A DNA stretch of 64,000 bases, taken from SNAP01 sp049671745 (GTDB lineage: Bacteria > Bacteroidota > Bacteroidia > Bacteroidales > Marinifilaceae). Below, one piece after another: positions 44,717-52,393 of the stretch. The stretch is from assembly GCA_049671745.1 (NCBI GenBank), contig JBATVL010000089.1, positions 62,001 through 126,000 of the forward strand. The letters are read 5' to 3'. The notes beneath the pieces are model-generated. The model searched no databases and was not told where the DNA came from. It was given only the letters and a program-made list of their open reading frames with translations. Both the position numbers and the translations under genes were made by a program. Every line of letters starts with the position of its first letter. Within the stretch, counting starts at the first letter, position 1.

Positions 44717-45601
44717 ATGAAGCAATCAATAACGCATAGGCCATTACTTGTTGCGATAATACTCTTAATTTCTGTATTTACTGTTTCGGCTCAAGATTTT
44801 GTTGTCGTTGGTTCCTCTCGTGTTATTAAGGTTGATAAGACAGCAGGATACGTTTACAAATGGGAGATAAAACAAGGAGGTAATTTTCTTAATTTCAAAA
44901 AAGAAACTGATACCTATGTTGTTACCTCAGCTGGAACTACAGGATCAGTTGCTTTTATTGGAGGTTTGAATCCTGCTGATAGTAATTTGAATGATTTTTT
45001 TGAAGTAAAAATAAAATGGCCAAATTTAGGTGATTATAAGATATTTATGACTTGTGTAAATGCTAGTGGTTGTGATACTAAGGCTACTTTTGACATAAGT
45101 GTTGTCCCTTCTCCTATATTAGCAACTTTCTTAGGAGATGAATATGATGTTGTAACTTCACAAGTAGTGGGTAATGTAAGAAAAATTACTATTCCAATTA
45201 AATTTACTGAAGTACCAGATAGAACTGATTTGCCAACAGTTGAAGCTAATAAAACCTATAATGATTGGAAGAACGCTTATTTTGCTAAGCACAACATAAG
45301 TAAATATAAATTAAATATTAAATATAAATACTATACAGAAAATACGGAGTCTGCAGAATATGTTTTAAATAAATTAATAAACAATACAGATAATTGTAAA
45401 TACGATTGTAATGCAGATTATTTTAGAGATTTTGGAATATACTATAATGAGCAATTAGATGACAATACAGATAGGTATTTTGACTTTACTATAGATAGTA
45501 TACAAGATATCTATGGTGCTGAAGTATCTTTAAAATCAAAAGTTGAATTTGTTTTTGGTATTTATAAGAGACCAGATACCTCTAAAATCCAATATAAGTA
45601 A
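44717..45601 (+). CDS. Exported two-domain beta protein H of the cluster
   Basis: A 294-residue protein with signal peptide ending FTVSAQ. Domain 1: VVVGSSRVIKVDKTAGYVYKWEIKQG, ending SGCDTKATFDISVVPSP, which is very like PKD-type repeats of secreted proteins. Domain 2 has FDFTIDSIQDIYGAEV and the tail GIYKRPDTSKIQYK. Resembles protein E at the C terminus. Same operon, gaps of 50 and 38 bases. Confidence 0.62.
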   Translation: MKQSITHRPLLVAIILLISVFTVSAQDFVVVGSSRVIKVDKTAGYVYKWEIKQGGNFLNFKKETDTYVVTSAGTTGSVAFIGGLNPADSNLNDFFEVKIKWPNLGDYKIFMTCVNASGCDTKATFDISVVPSPILATFLGDEYDVVTSQVVGNVRKITIPIKFTEVPDRTDLPTVEANKTYNDWKNAYFAKHNISKYKLNIKYKYYTENTESAEYVLNKLINNTDNCKYDCNADYFRDFGIYYNEQLDDNTDRYFDFTIDSIQDIYGAEVSLKSKVEFVFGIYKRPDTSKIQYK

Positions 45602-45639
45602 TGCACGCTTCAAACATGTTAAAAATAAACTAATCAAAG

Positions 45640-46881
45640 ATGAAAAAACTAACATTATTATTATTAACTTTTTTTGCAGTTGTTCTTTCTGCTAATGTTT
45701 TTGGACAGATGATCCCTATAAAAAATGGGGGCCGTGTTTGGACAGATATTACATCACCATGGAATGGTAAGACTAGTCCACAGGTTGTAACTATTGGGTC
45801 TGAATATTCATATGCAGTAGAGTTAAACAAAACTATAACACTTGAAGGTCTTAAGAAAAAAATTGCTGATGCAAGTTATATACTTCATACGGATGAGGCT
45901 ATTGATAATAGATATGTGTGGGAACTTTTTAAAGTTGATGTAGATGATAACGATGTTCCTACGAAATATACTATTATTTCCAAAGATGATTTCACTGGAA
46001 AATTTGACAGAGGTGCACGTAATTATCAAAAATATACTTGGCCTACTGCAACAAAACTAAAACCTTATTACTTAATTAGAGTATCAGAATATCCAGATCA
46101 TGATTTAGATGCTACTAATGTTACTTCTTTAGAGGCTGATAAAAAGAGTATAAGTGTTTCTGAATTTTTCGTTAAAATTGGTGATAGATCAGTAATTGTA
46201 ATTCCTACAGGTCCAGATGCAAAGTCTATCAATCAAGATGGTTATTTGTGTGATGTTGATGCAACTACTGCAAAAGATTTTGATGATTTATCATCTTTCT
46301 CTCCAACAACATTCTTATGCAATGCGTTGCCTATAGTTAAAGATCCTGCTGTTCCTACTTCTCTTGATGGATTTAGTGTAGTACTTAATGTTACTCAAAC
46401 TACTGCGAGTCCTTTATCTTGGGGTGCTAGTCCACAGCAAATAACAATTAATGTTCCTTTGGCAAAGTTAGAAGACCCAAATTTATTAATGGTGACAGAC
46501 CCAACTACGGGATTACCAAAAAGATTAGATTTAGGAGTAATTCCGACAGAATATTATGCTTTGAGAATATCTTTAGAGAGTATTGCAGAAGAACTAGTGA
46601 ATAAGAAGACTAGAGTTCCATCTACAAAACTTATTGATTTTGATGCTAAAGATTTTGATATTTATTATGAAATAACTGTAGCAGGTTATGTGCATAATGG
46701 TACAGATGTAACTGTAAATGCAACTACAGGAATGACAGATGAAAACGTTTATTATACTAAAGCACCTGATCGTCCTAGTAATTTTTCTGGTAATACTATA
46801 GCTTTAGATAATTATAAAGTAACAAGAGTATGTGGTATTTACACTACTCCTAAGATTACTAAAATTCAGTTTAGGAACTAA
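45640..46881 (+). CDS. Exported beta protein I, largest of the cluster
   Basis: The 413-residue protein has signal peptide ending SANVFGQ. Domain 1 shows VVTIGSEYSYAVEL and, after an insert, NRYVWELFKVDVDD. A long Asp-rich middle with two Cys (YLCDVDATT and TFLCNALP) precedes domain 2, with the tail VCGIYTTPKITKIQFRN (same pattern as H). Last gene of the operon, closed by a strong terminator. Being larger, it may play a different structural role from D-H. Function unknown. Confidence 0.62.
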   Translation: MKKLTLLLLTFFAVVLSANVFGQMIPIKNGGRVWTDITSPWNGKTSPQVVTIGSEYSYAVELNKTITLEGLKKKIADASYILHTDEAIDNRYVWELFKVDVDDNDVPTKYTIISKDDFTGKFDRGARNYQKYTWPTATKLKPYYLIRVSEYPDHDLDATNVTSLEADKKSISVSEFFVKIGDRSVIVIPTGPDAKSINQDGYLCDVDATTAKDFDDLSSFSPTTFLCNALPIVKDPAVPTSLDGFSVVLNVTQTTASPLSWGASPQQITINVPLAKLEDPNLLMVTDPTTGLPKRLDLGVIPTEYYALRISLESIAEELVNKKTRVPSTKLIDFDAKDFDIYYEITVAGYVHNGTDVTVNATTGMTDENVYYTKAPDRPSNFSGNTIALDNYKVTRVCGIYTTPKITKIQFRN

Positions 46882-46909
46882 TTCATGTTCTAAAAGAATT
46901 ATACATACA

Positions 46910-46943
46910 AAAAAGAAGCATCTCTACAGAGATGCTTCTTTTT
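46910..46943. terminator. Bidirectional intrinsic terminator
   Basis: AAAAAGAAGCATCTC (46910-46924) pairs with GAGATGCTTCTTTTT (46929-46943), 4-base loop, ending the secreted-protein operon and facing rsmI. Confidence 0.9.
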
Positions 46944-46972
46944 ATTTATATCTTATAGAGAAATATATACTA

Positions 46973-47641
46973 TTATTTACCAGCAATAATAATAACAATT
47001 TCACCTTTAACAGTCTTGCTTTTAAAGTGAGCAATTAGTTCTTCTAAGGTGCCTCTCGCATTCTCTTCGAATAATTTACTAATCTCTCTACTTACAGAAG
47101 CTTTTCTATCTAAACCAGCGTATTCAGCAAATTGCTCAAGAGTTTTAATCAAACGATAAGGCGACTCATAAATAACCATACTTCTAGTTTCTTCAGCAAG
47201 CTCTTTTAAGCGTGTTTGACGACCTTTCTTAGGAGGTAAGAAACCCTCAAAGCAAAACTTATCACAAGGCAAGCCAGAATTTACCAGTGCAGGTACAAAA
47301 GCAGTAGCACCAGGTAAACACTCCACTTCTATACCAGCCTCTATACAAGTACGTACTAATAAGAAACCTGGATCAGAGATAGCAGGAGTACCAGCATCAC
47401 TAATAAGAGCAATATCATCACCAGCCTCAATTCTTTCTTTTATCTTATCAGCGGTACCATGTTCATTAAATTTATGATGCGACCATACAGGTTTATTAAT
47501 CTCGTAATGTTTAAGTAGTTTACCAGAAGTACGAGTGTCTTCGGCTAAAATCAAGTTTACTTCTTTAAGAATACGTAATGCTCTTAACGTAATGTCTTCT
47601 AAGTTCCCTATAGGTGTAGGAACAATATATAGTTTTGCCAT
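46973..47641 (-). CDS. rsmI: 16S rRNA 2'-O-methyltransferase RsmI
   Basis: Methylates the ribose of C1402 in 16S rRNA. The 222-residue tetrapyrrole-methylase-fold protein begins KLYIVPTPIGNLEDITLRAL and has ILAEDTRTSGKLLKHY, ALISDAGTPAISDPG and PPKKGRQTRLKEL. It is shorter than the E. coli protein (286) because it lacks the C-terminal extension, as is common in Bacteroidota. It starts 2 bases after the hypothetical gene upstream. Confidence 0.95.
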   Translation of the reverse strand: MAKLYIVPTPIGNLEDITLRALRILKEVNLILAEDTRTSGKLLKHYEINKPVWSHHKFNEHGTADKIKERIEAGDDIALISDAGTPAISDPGFLLVRTCIEAGIEVECLPGATAFVPALVNSGLPCDKFCFEGFLPPKKGRQTRLKELAEETRSMVIYESPYRLIKTLEQFAEYAGLDRKASVSREISKLFEENARGTLEELIAHFKSKTVKGEIVIIIAGK

Positions 47642-47643
47642 TA

Positions 47644-48258
47644 TTATATGAATTTTCTATTTATAATTTCTGTTAAGAGCTTTGTGCTCTCTTCTTCTCT
47701 ATTCCAGTTCTTTGCTGAGATTATTTTTTCAGCTTCTTTCTTACTCTCAATTTTATTTGTTTCTGTAATGAAATCTTGGTAATCATCTATATTAGAATCA
47801 AAAAGTTCACGAATAAATAAGAACTTATCATTTATACCTATAAAAGAACGAATATCTACAGTTTGGTTATTTTTTTCAACTACTGGTATTATTTCTTTTT
47901 CTATAATTACAGCTTTCTTCTGTTCTGTTTTTTTAATAACAGGTTCTTTAATCTCTTCAATTAATGGTTTCTTATAAGAAGAAATAGTTTTTTTTTCCTC
48001 TATATGTTTTTTTATAGGAGCTTGTTTAGTCTCTTTTTTTATTTCAATAGAGGGTGTAATGATCTCTTTTATTATATTTTCAGTTATTTCTGTATTACCA
48101 TCATCCAAAAGATGTAGTTCTTTTAAAAGAATTTCTACTTTTTGTATGGTAATATCTATGTGTTTTTGACTTGGTTCAGTACTCGTGAAGTCGGCTGTAA
48201 GTAGTTTGATTTCGTCAATTCCGTTGTTAATGATTCCTAAGAGTAGTTTTTTATTCAT
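47644..48258 (-). CDS. Conserved hypothetical protein next to rsmI
   Basis: A 204-residue protein without signal or membrane segment. The middle (about residues 70-130) is a Lys/Glu/Ile-rich, low-complexity linker; the C-terminal 75 residues form a compact domain: RSFIGINDKFLFIRELFDSN, then a segment ending in ISAKNWNREEESTK and IINRKFI. I recall this C-terminal pattern in other Bacteroidota hypotheticals, but no function. The stop lies 2 bases before rsmI, so the two are likely one transcript from the promoter at 48309-48316. Confidence 0.65.
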   Translation of the reverse strand: MNKKLLLGIINNGIDEIKLLTADFTSTEPSQKHIDITIQKVEILLKELHLLDDGNTEITENIIKEIITPSIEIKKETKQAPIKKHIEEKKTISSYKKPLIEEIKEPVIKKTEQKKAVIIEKEIIPVVEKNNQTVDIRSFIGINDKFLFIRELFDSNIDDYQDFITETNKIESKKEAEKIISAKNWNREEESTKLLTEIINRKFI

Positions 48259-48308
48259 TTTCTTAAAATTTTTTCTCCCTCACTATAAAGAGGCTAATAT
48301 ACCTGATA

Positions 48309-48316
48309 CAAAGGTA
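48309..48316 (-). promoter_or_regulatory. -7 promoter element of the hypothetical-rsmI operon
   Basis: On the minus strand TACCTTTG, exact consensus, 50 bases before the ATG at 48258. Confidence 0.5.
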
Positions 48317-48385
48317 GTTTATTTTATTAGTAAATGTAAGTGGGAGATCTTTTTTTGAAAAGTTTGAAAAAAAGTTTGAAAAAAT

Positions 48386-48416
48386 TTTGCAGCAAAAATA
48401 AAAGTCTCTATATTTG
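48386..48416 (+). promoter_or_regulatory. Promoter of tRNA-Glu copy 1
   Basis: TTTG (48386-48389), 19 bases, TATATTTG (48409-48416), a full match to the Bacteroidota promoter, 32 bases before the tRNA. Confidence 0.75.
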
Positions 48417-48448
48417 CATCGCATTAGAGCAAACAAAATGCTTTAAAT

Positions 48449-48520
48449 GGTCCGTTCGTCTAGGGGTTAGGACGCCAGGTTTTCATCCTGGTAACAGGGG
48501 TTCGATTCCCCTACGGACTA
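48449..48520 (+). tRNA. tRNA-Glu (TTC), copy 1
   Basis: 72 bases with acceptor GGTCCGT/ACGGACT (G-U at the end), anticodon arm CCAGG-TTTTCAT-CCTGG with anticodon TTC, T arm AGGGGTTCGATTCCCCT, discriminator A; CCA not encoded. Identical to copy 2. Confidence 0.95.
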
Positions 48521-48547
48521 CGCAAGTTTAACAAAGTAAAAATAAAT

Positions 48548-48577
48548 TTTGTATTCTATAAAATTTATATATCTTTG
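48548..48577 (+). promoter_or_regulatory. Promoter of tRNA-Glu copy 2 and probably rpsT
   Basis: TTTG (48548-48551), 18 bases, TATCTTTG (48570-48577), lying between the two tRNAs. Confidence 0.65.
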
Positions 48578-48600
48578 CCAAGCGAAAAATAAGTATTAAT

Positions 48601-48672
48601 GGTCCGTTCGTCTAGGGGTTAGGACGCCAGGTTTTCATCCTGGTAACAGGGGTTCGATTCCCCTACGGACTA
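48601..48672 (+). tRNA. tRNA-Glu (TTC), copy 2
   Basis: Same 72 bases and anticodon TTC as copy 1. No terminator is seen before rpsT 33 bases later, so tRNA and rpsT may share a transcript. Confidence 0.95.
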
Positions 48673-48705
48673 CTGAAAAGTTGAATATATTTTAATTATA
48701 AGAAG

Positions 48706-48957
48706 ATGGCAAATCATCAATCAGCAAAAAAGAGAATAAGACAAAGCGAAGCAAGAAGATTGCATAATAAGTATTACGCTAAAACTGCAAGAAACGCGGT
48801 AAGAGACTTACGTGCTTCTTCTGAGAAAGAGGCTGCATTGGAGTTGTTACCTAAGGTAGCTGCTATGTTAGATAAATTAGCTAAGAAAAACATTATTCAT
48901 AAGAATAAGGCTGCTAATCTTAAATCTAGCTTAAGTTTACACGTAAACGCACTTTAA
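48706..48957 (+). CDS. rpsT: Ribosomal protein S20
   Basis: Binds 16S rRNA early in 30S assembly. The 83-residue basic protein begins ANHQSAKKRIRQSEARRLHN and has HKNKAANLKSSLSLHVNAL at the end, as in all S20 proteins. It follows tRNA-Glu and ends at a strong hairpin terminator. Confidence 0.97.
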   Translation: MANHQSAKKRIRQSEARRLHNKYYAKTARNAVRDLRASSEKEAALELLPKVAAMLDKLAKKNIIHKNKAANLKSSLSLHVNAL

Positions 48958-48990
48958 GAAAGAATAATCGTTAATACGATATATTATAAT

Positions 48991-49022
48991 AGGCTGTACT
49001 TTTAAAGTACAGCCTCTCTTTT
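48991..49022 (+). terminator. Intrinsic terminator of rpsT
   Basis: AGGCTGTACTTT (48991-49002) and AAAGTACAGCCT (49004-49015) form a near-perfect palindrome followed by TCTCTTTTTT. Confidence 0.85.
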
Positions 49023-49718
49023 TTATATATCTCCATTATCAGCAAAGCCGTAGTATTTTTTCCCAGCAATGATAATATGGTCCAATACCTTTATATCCAT
49101 AGTATCTCCCGCTATCTTTATTTTAGAAGTTATCTTTATGTCAGCCGTACTAGGATTAATGTTTCCTGATGGATGGTTATGGCAAAGAATAATAGAAACA
49201 GCTCTAAACTCAAGAGCTAATCTAAAAATAATTCTCACATCGGTAACAGTACCAGTGAATCCCCCAGAACTAATTTTTTTCTTACGAATAATCTTATTAC
49301 TTCTATTAAGGTAAATAACCCAAAACTCTTCATGTTCAATAGTAGAAATTAAAGGTTCCATATGCTTGTACACAACCTCACTCGATCGTACAGTAAAATC
49401 ATCTTTCTTTAATTTCTCATACTTACATCTATTAAGAATCTCGCTTGTTGCGGCAAGTTGAATGGCTTTAACTTTGCCAATCCCTTTATAAGAATTAACA
49501 AGTTCTTCTATACTCAGACGTGATAATTGTGTAAAACTATTATCGCAATCCCTCATTATATGTGAAGAGAGTTCCATCACAGATTCTTCTTTAGTTCCCG
49601 ATCGGAGAATAATAGCAAGAATCTCAGAATTACTAAGACTAGCAGCTCCCTTATTCATAAGCTTTTCACGAGGTTGGTCGCAAAGAGCTAAGTCAGATAT
49701 TTTATTTTTGCTCTGCAT
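49023..49718 (-). CDS. radC: RadC-family JAB-domain protein
   Basis: The 231-residue protein has an N-terminal UPF0758 helix-hairpin-helix region (GIGKVKAIQLAATSEI) and a C-terminal JAB1/MPN-like metalloprotease domain with ILCHNHPSGNINPSTADI (metal-binding His-x-His and Asp). The historical link to repair is doubtful; the biochemical role is not settled. Full length. Its promoter has TAAATTTG at 49733-49740, 15 bases before the ATG. Confidence 0.94.
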   Translation of the reverse strand: MQSKNKISDLALCDQPREKLMNKGAASLSNSEILAIILRSGTKEESVMELSSHIMRDCDNSFTQLSRLSIEELVNSYKGIGKVKAIQLAATSEILNRCKYEKLKKDDFTVRSSEVVYKHMEPLISTIEHEEFWVIYLNRSNKIIRKKKISSGGFTGTVTDVRIIFRLALEFRAVSIILCHNHPSGNINPSTADIKITSKIKIAGDTMDIKVLDHIIIAGKKYYGFADNGDI

Positions 49719-49732
49719 CTAACAAATTTATT

Positions 49733-49740
49733 AAATATTA
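49733..49740 (-). promoter_or_regulatory. -7 promoter element of radC
   Basis: On the minus strand TAAATTTG, exact consensus, giving a very short leader. Confidence 0.45.
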
Positions 49741-49829
49741 TCCTAAAAGTTGAATGTTTTTGTTATCAAATATGTTTAGTTAGATTGTAGTTTTGTCATG
49801 TAATCTATGAAGTAAAGGTCAAAATACTG

Positions 49830-49837
49830 TATATTTG
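49830..49837 (+). promoter_or_regulatory. -7 promoter element of grpE-dnaJ
   Basis: TATATTTG followed by C, 89 bases before grpE. No CIRCE dyad and no clear -33 TTTG are visible, so heat-shock control, if present, is by another route. Confidence 0.5.
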
Positions 49838-49926
49838 CGTCAGATTGTCGCAAAAATATATTTGGCAAGTTTATTGCTTCTATATGTGATACTTAAAAAA
49901 GAAGAAAAACAAAATTATATATAGAT

Positions 49927-50538
49927 ATGTCAAAAGAGAAAGCTAAAGAAGAAGAATTGAACAAAGATCAAGAGTGTCCACTTAATTCTGAAACGCAAGA
50001 AACACAAGAAACAACAGAAGCAACAGAAGCAAGTGAGAACGATGTTCAAGAAGAGGAAGTTGAAAAAACACCTGAAGAGCTTGCTGCTGAGAAACAATTA
50101 GAGACAGAGATGAAGCTGCAGGACATGACAGATAAATACATGCGTCTTTCTGCTGAGTTTGATAACTACCGTAAGCGTACTCTAAAAGAGAGAATGGATC
50201 TTATGAAGACAGCTGGAGAGAAAATCTTTATGGATATTCTTCCTGTTATGGATAACTTCGAGAGAGCAATGAACTCTATGGATTCAGCCAAAGAAATAGA
50301 GCCAGTAGTAGAAGGTATAAACCTTATCTATACTCGTTTTGCTGATTTCCTAAAGCAGAATGGTCTTGAAGAAATAGAGACAAAGAAAGCTGATTTTGAT
50401 GTAGAACTTCACGAAGCTATCACAAAAATGCCTGCTCCATCTAAAAAGTTAAGAGGTAAGATTATTGATTGTGTTGAGAAGGGATATAAATTAAATGATA
50501 AAGTTGTTCGTTACGCGAAAGTAGTAGTGGGCGAATAA
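49927..50538 (+). CDS. grpE: Nucleotide exchange factor GrpE
   Basis: Releases ADP from DnaK. The 203-residue protein has a long acidic N-terminal tail (ETQETQETTEATEASEND), a coiled-coil helix with MRLSAEFDNYRKRTLKER, and the C-terminal beta domain with HEAITKMPAPS and a final YAKVVVGE. First in an operon with dnaJ 11 bases downstream. dnaK is not in the window. Confidence 0.96.
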   Translation: MSKEKAKEEELNKDQECPLNSETQETQETTEATEASENDVQEEEVEKTPEELAAEKQLETEMKLQDMTDKYMRLSAEFDNYRKRTLKERMDLMKTAGEKIFMDILPVMDNFERAMNSMDSAKEIEPVVEGINLIYTRFADFLKQNGLEEIETKKADFDVELHEAITKMPAPSKKLRGKIIDCVEKGYKLNDKVVRYAKVVVGE

Positions 50539-50549
50539 AAAAAGAATAT

Positions 50550-51707
50550 ATGTCAAAAAGAGATTATTACGAGGTATTAGGCGTTGATAAAAACGCTACA
50601 GCTCCTGAAATTAAGAAAGCATACAGAAAAAAAGCAATACAGTATCATCCTGATAAGAATCCTGACGATGCAGAATCGGAAGATAAATTTAAGGAAGCTG
50701 CAGAAGCTTATGAAGTTTTAAGCAATCAAGATAAAAAAGCTCGTTACGACCAATATGGTCATCAAGGCATGGGTGGAGCAGGTGGCTCTGGCGGTGGCTT
50801 CGGTGGCGGTATGGATATGGATGATATCTTCTCTCATTTCGGTGATATATTCGGTGGAGGCTTTGGTGGTTTTGGCGGCGGTGGTCGTTCAAGAAGCTCA
50901 AGTCGTAGAGTGAATAAAGGGTCTAACCTTAGAGTAAAAGTAAAATTAACTCTTGCTGATATAGTAAATGGTGTAGAGAAAAAGATTAAGGTTAAGAAAC
51001 AAGTTGCTTGTCAAACATGTAGTGGTACAGGTGCTAAAGATGGACATTCTTATACTACTTGTTCTCAATGTAACGGAACTGGATCAATTACAAGAGTACA
51101 AAATACTATTCTTGGAGCAATGCAAACTTCTGCAACTTGCCCGTCTTGTAATGGAGAAGGAAAAACAATTACAGAGAAATGTACTTCTTGCCACGGCGAG
51201 GGAGTAAGTATGCAAGAGGAAGTTGTTACTATACAAATACCTGCAGGTGTAGCTGAAGGCATGCAATTATCGGTAAGCGGTAAAGGTAATGCAGCACGTA
51301 GAGGTGGAGTTAATGGTGATCTTTTAATTTTAGTACAAGAAGAAGCTCATCCTGATCTTATAAGGGATGATAATGATCTTCTTTATAATCTATTCATAAG
51401 TTTCCCAGATGCAGTACTTGGTATGACAGCTGAGATTCCTACAGTAGATGGAAAAGTTAAGGTTAAGTTAGATCCAGGAACACAAGCTGGTAAGATACTT
51501 CGTTTACGCTCTAAAGGAATTCCTGATGTTAATGGATACGGTAAAGGTGATTTACTTGTAAAAGTAAATGTTTGGATACCTAAAACGGTTAGTAAAGAAG
51601 ACAAGAAAGTTCTTGAAACAATGAGAACATCTGAATCTTACTCACCTAATCCTACTAAGGAGGAGAAAAGTTTCTCTAAAAGAGTACGTAATTTCTTTGA
51701 TTCGTAG
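50550..51707 (+). CDS. dnaJ: Chaperone DnaJ
   Basis: Hsp40 co-chaperone that delivers clients to DnaK. The 385-residue protein has the J domain with YHPDKNPDD (HPD, about residue 34), a Gly/Phe-rich stretch (GGFGGGMDMDD), four zinc-finger motifs (CQTCSGTG, CSQCNGTG, CPSCNGEG, CTSCHGEG) and C-terminal client-binding domains. All motifs intact; type I DnaJ. Confidence 0.97.
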   Translation: MSKRDYYEVLGVDKNATAPEIKKAYRKKAIQYHPDKNPDDAESEDKFKEAAEAYEVLSNQDKKARYDQYGHQGMGGAGGSGGGFGGGMDMDDIFSHFGDIFGGGFGGFGGGGRSRSSSRRVNKGSNLRVKVKLTLADIVNGVEKKIKVKKQVACQTCSGTGAKDGHSYTTCSQCNGTGSITRVQNTILGAMQTSATCPSCNGEGKTITEKCTSCHGEGVSMQEEVVTIQIPAGVAEGMQLSVSGKGNAARRGGVNGDLLILVQEEAHPDLIRDDNDLLYNLFISFPDAVLGMTAEIPTVDGKVKVKLDPGTQAGKILRLRSKGIPDVNGYGKGDLLVKVNVWIPKTVSKEDKKVLETMRTSESYSPNPTKEEKSFSKRVRNFFDS

Positions 51708-51769
51708 TATATAATTGCGAAATTGGGAATAATTATTTCTAGTATAAAGTGTACTTAATAAGCAAAAAC

Positions 51770-52339
51770 ATGGGTATAGTAACTGAAAGTTTAAATGATT
51801 CGCTTTCTGTTTTAAAAGAGTTTATCTCTGATAAAAAGAATATAGATAACATAGAGGAAGTAGCTGAGATAATGATTAAAGCTATAAAATCGGGAAACAT
51901 GATAATATCTTGTGGTAACGGTGGTTCTCTTTGTGACGCTTCTCATTTTGCTGAAGAGTTAACTGGTCGTTTTAGAGATGATAGAATTTCATTGCCTGCT
52001 GTAGCTATCAATGATGCTTCACACATTACTTGTGTTGCTAACGACTTTGGTTTTGAATATGTATTCTCTAAATTTGTGGAAGGAGTAGGACGAGAGGGCG
52101 ATGTGCTTTTAGTTCTAAGTACTTCAGGCAACTCAGAGAACATAATTAAAGCAGTAGAGGAAGCTAAACGTAAGAATATTACAGTAGTGGCTCTAACGGG
52201 TAAAGATGGCGGCAAATTAAGCTCTATTGTTGATAAAGAGATTAGAGTAGAATGGTTTAAGTATTCTGATAGAATTCAGGAGATACATATTAAAGTTCTA
52301 CACATACTCGTTCAACTTATTGAAGAAGGAATGTTTTAG
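51770..52339 (+). CDS. gmhA: D-sedoheptulose 7-phosphate isomerase
   Basis: First step of the ADP-heptose route for lipopolysaccharide cores. The 189-residue SIS-domain protein has ISCGNGGSLCDASHFAEELTGRF, VLLVLSTSGNSENIIKA and a C-terminal EIHIKVLHILVQLIE with the catalytic Glu/His. An upstream GTG at 51749 is in frame, but the ATG at 51770 fits the family length. Standing alone, without the other heptose genes. Confidence 0.92.
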   Translation: MGIVTESLNDSLSVLKEFISDKKNIDNIEEVAEIMIKAIKSGNMIISCGNGGSLCDASHFAEELTGRFRDDRISLPAVAINDASHITCVANDFGFEYVFSKFVEGVGREGDVLLVLSTSGNSENIIKAVEEAKRKNITVVALTGKDGGKLSSIVDKEIRVEWFKYSDRIQEIHIKVLHILVQLIEEGMF

Positions 52340-52362
52340 AAGATTATTCTGAATATATATAT

Positions 52363-52388
52363 AAAAGCCGTTCTCACGAACGGCTTTT
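52363..52388. terminator. Bidirectional intrinsic terminator
   Basis: AAAAGCCGTTC (52363-52373) pairs with GAACGGCTTTT (52378-52388), 4-base loop, with T runs on both sides between gmhA and the thioredoxin-like gene. Confidence 0.9.
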
Positions 52389-52393
52389 TTTAT

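Noticed and set aside
49741..49926. CIRCE element before grpE
   Set aside because: No TTAGCACTC/GAGTGCTAA dyad found on reading the gap.
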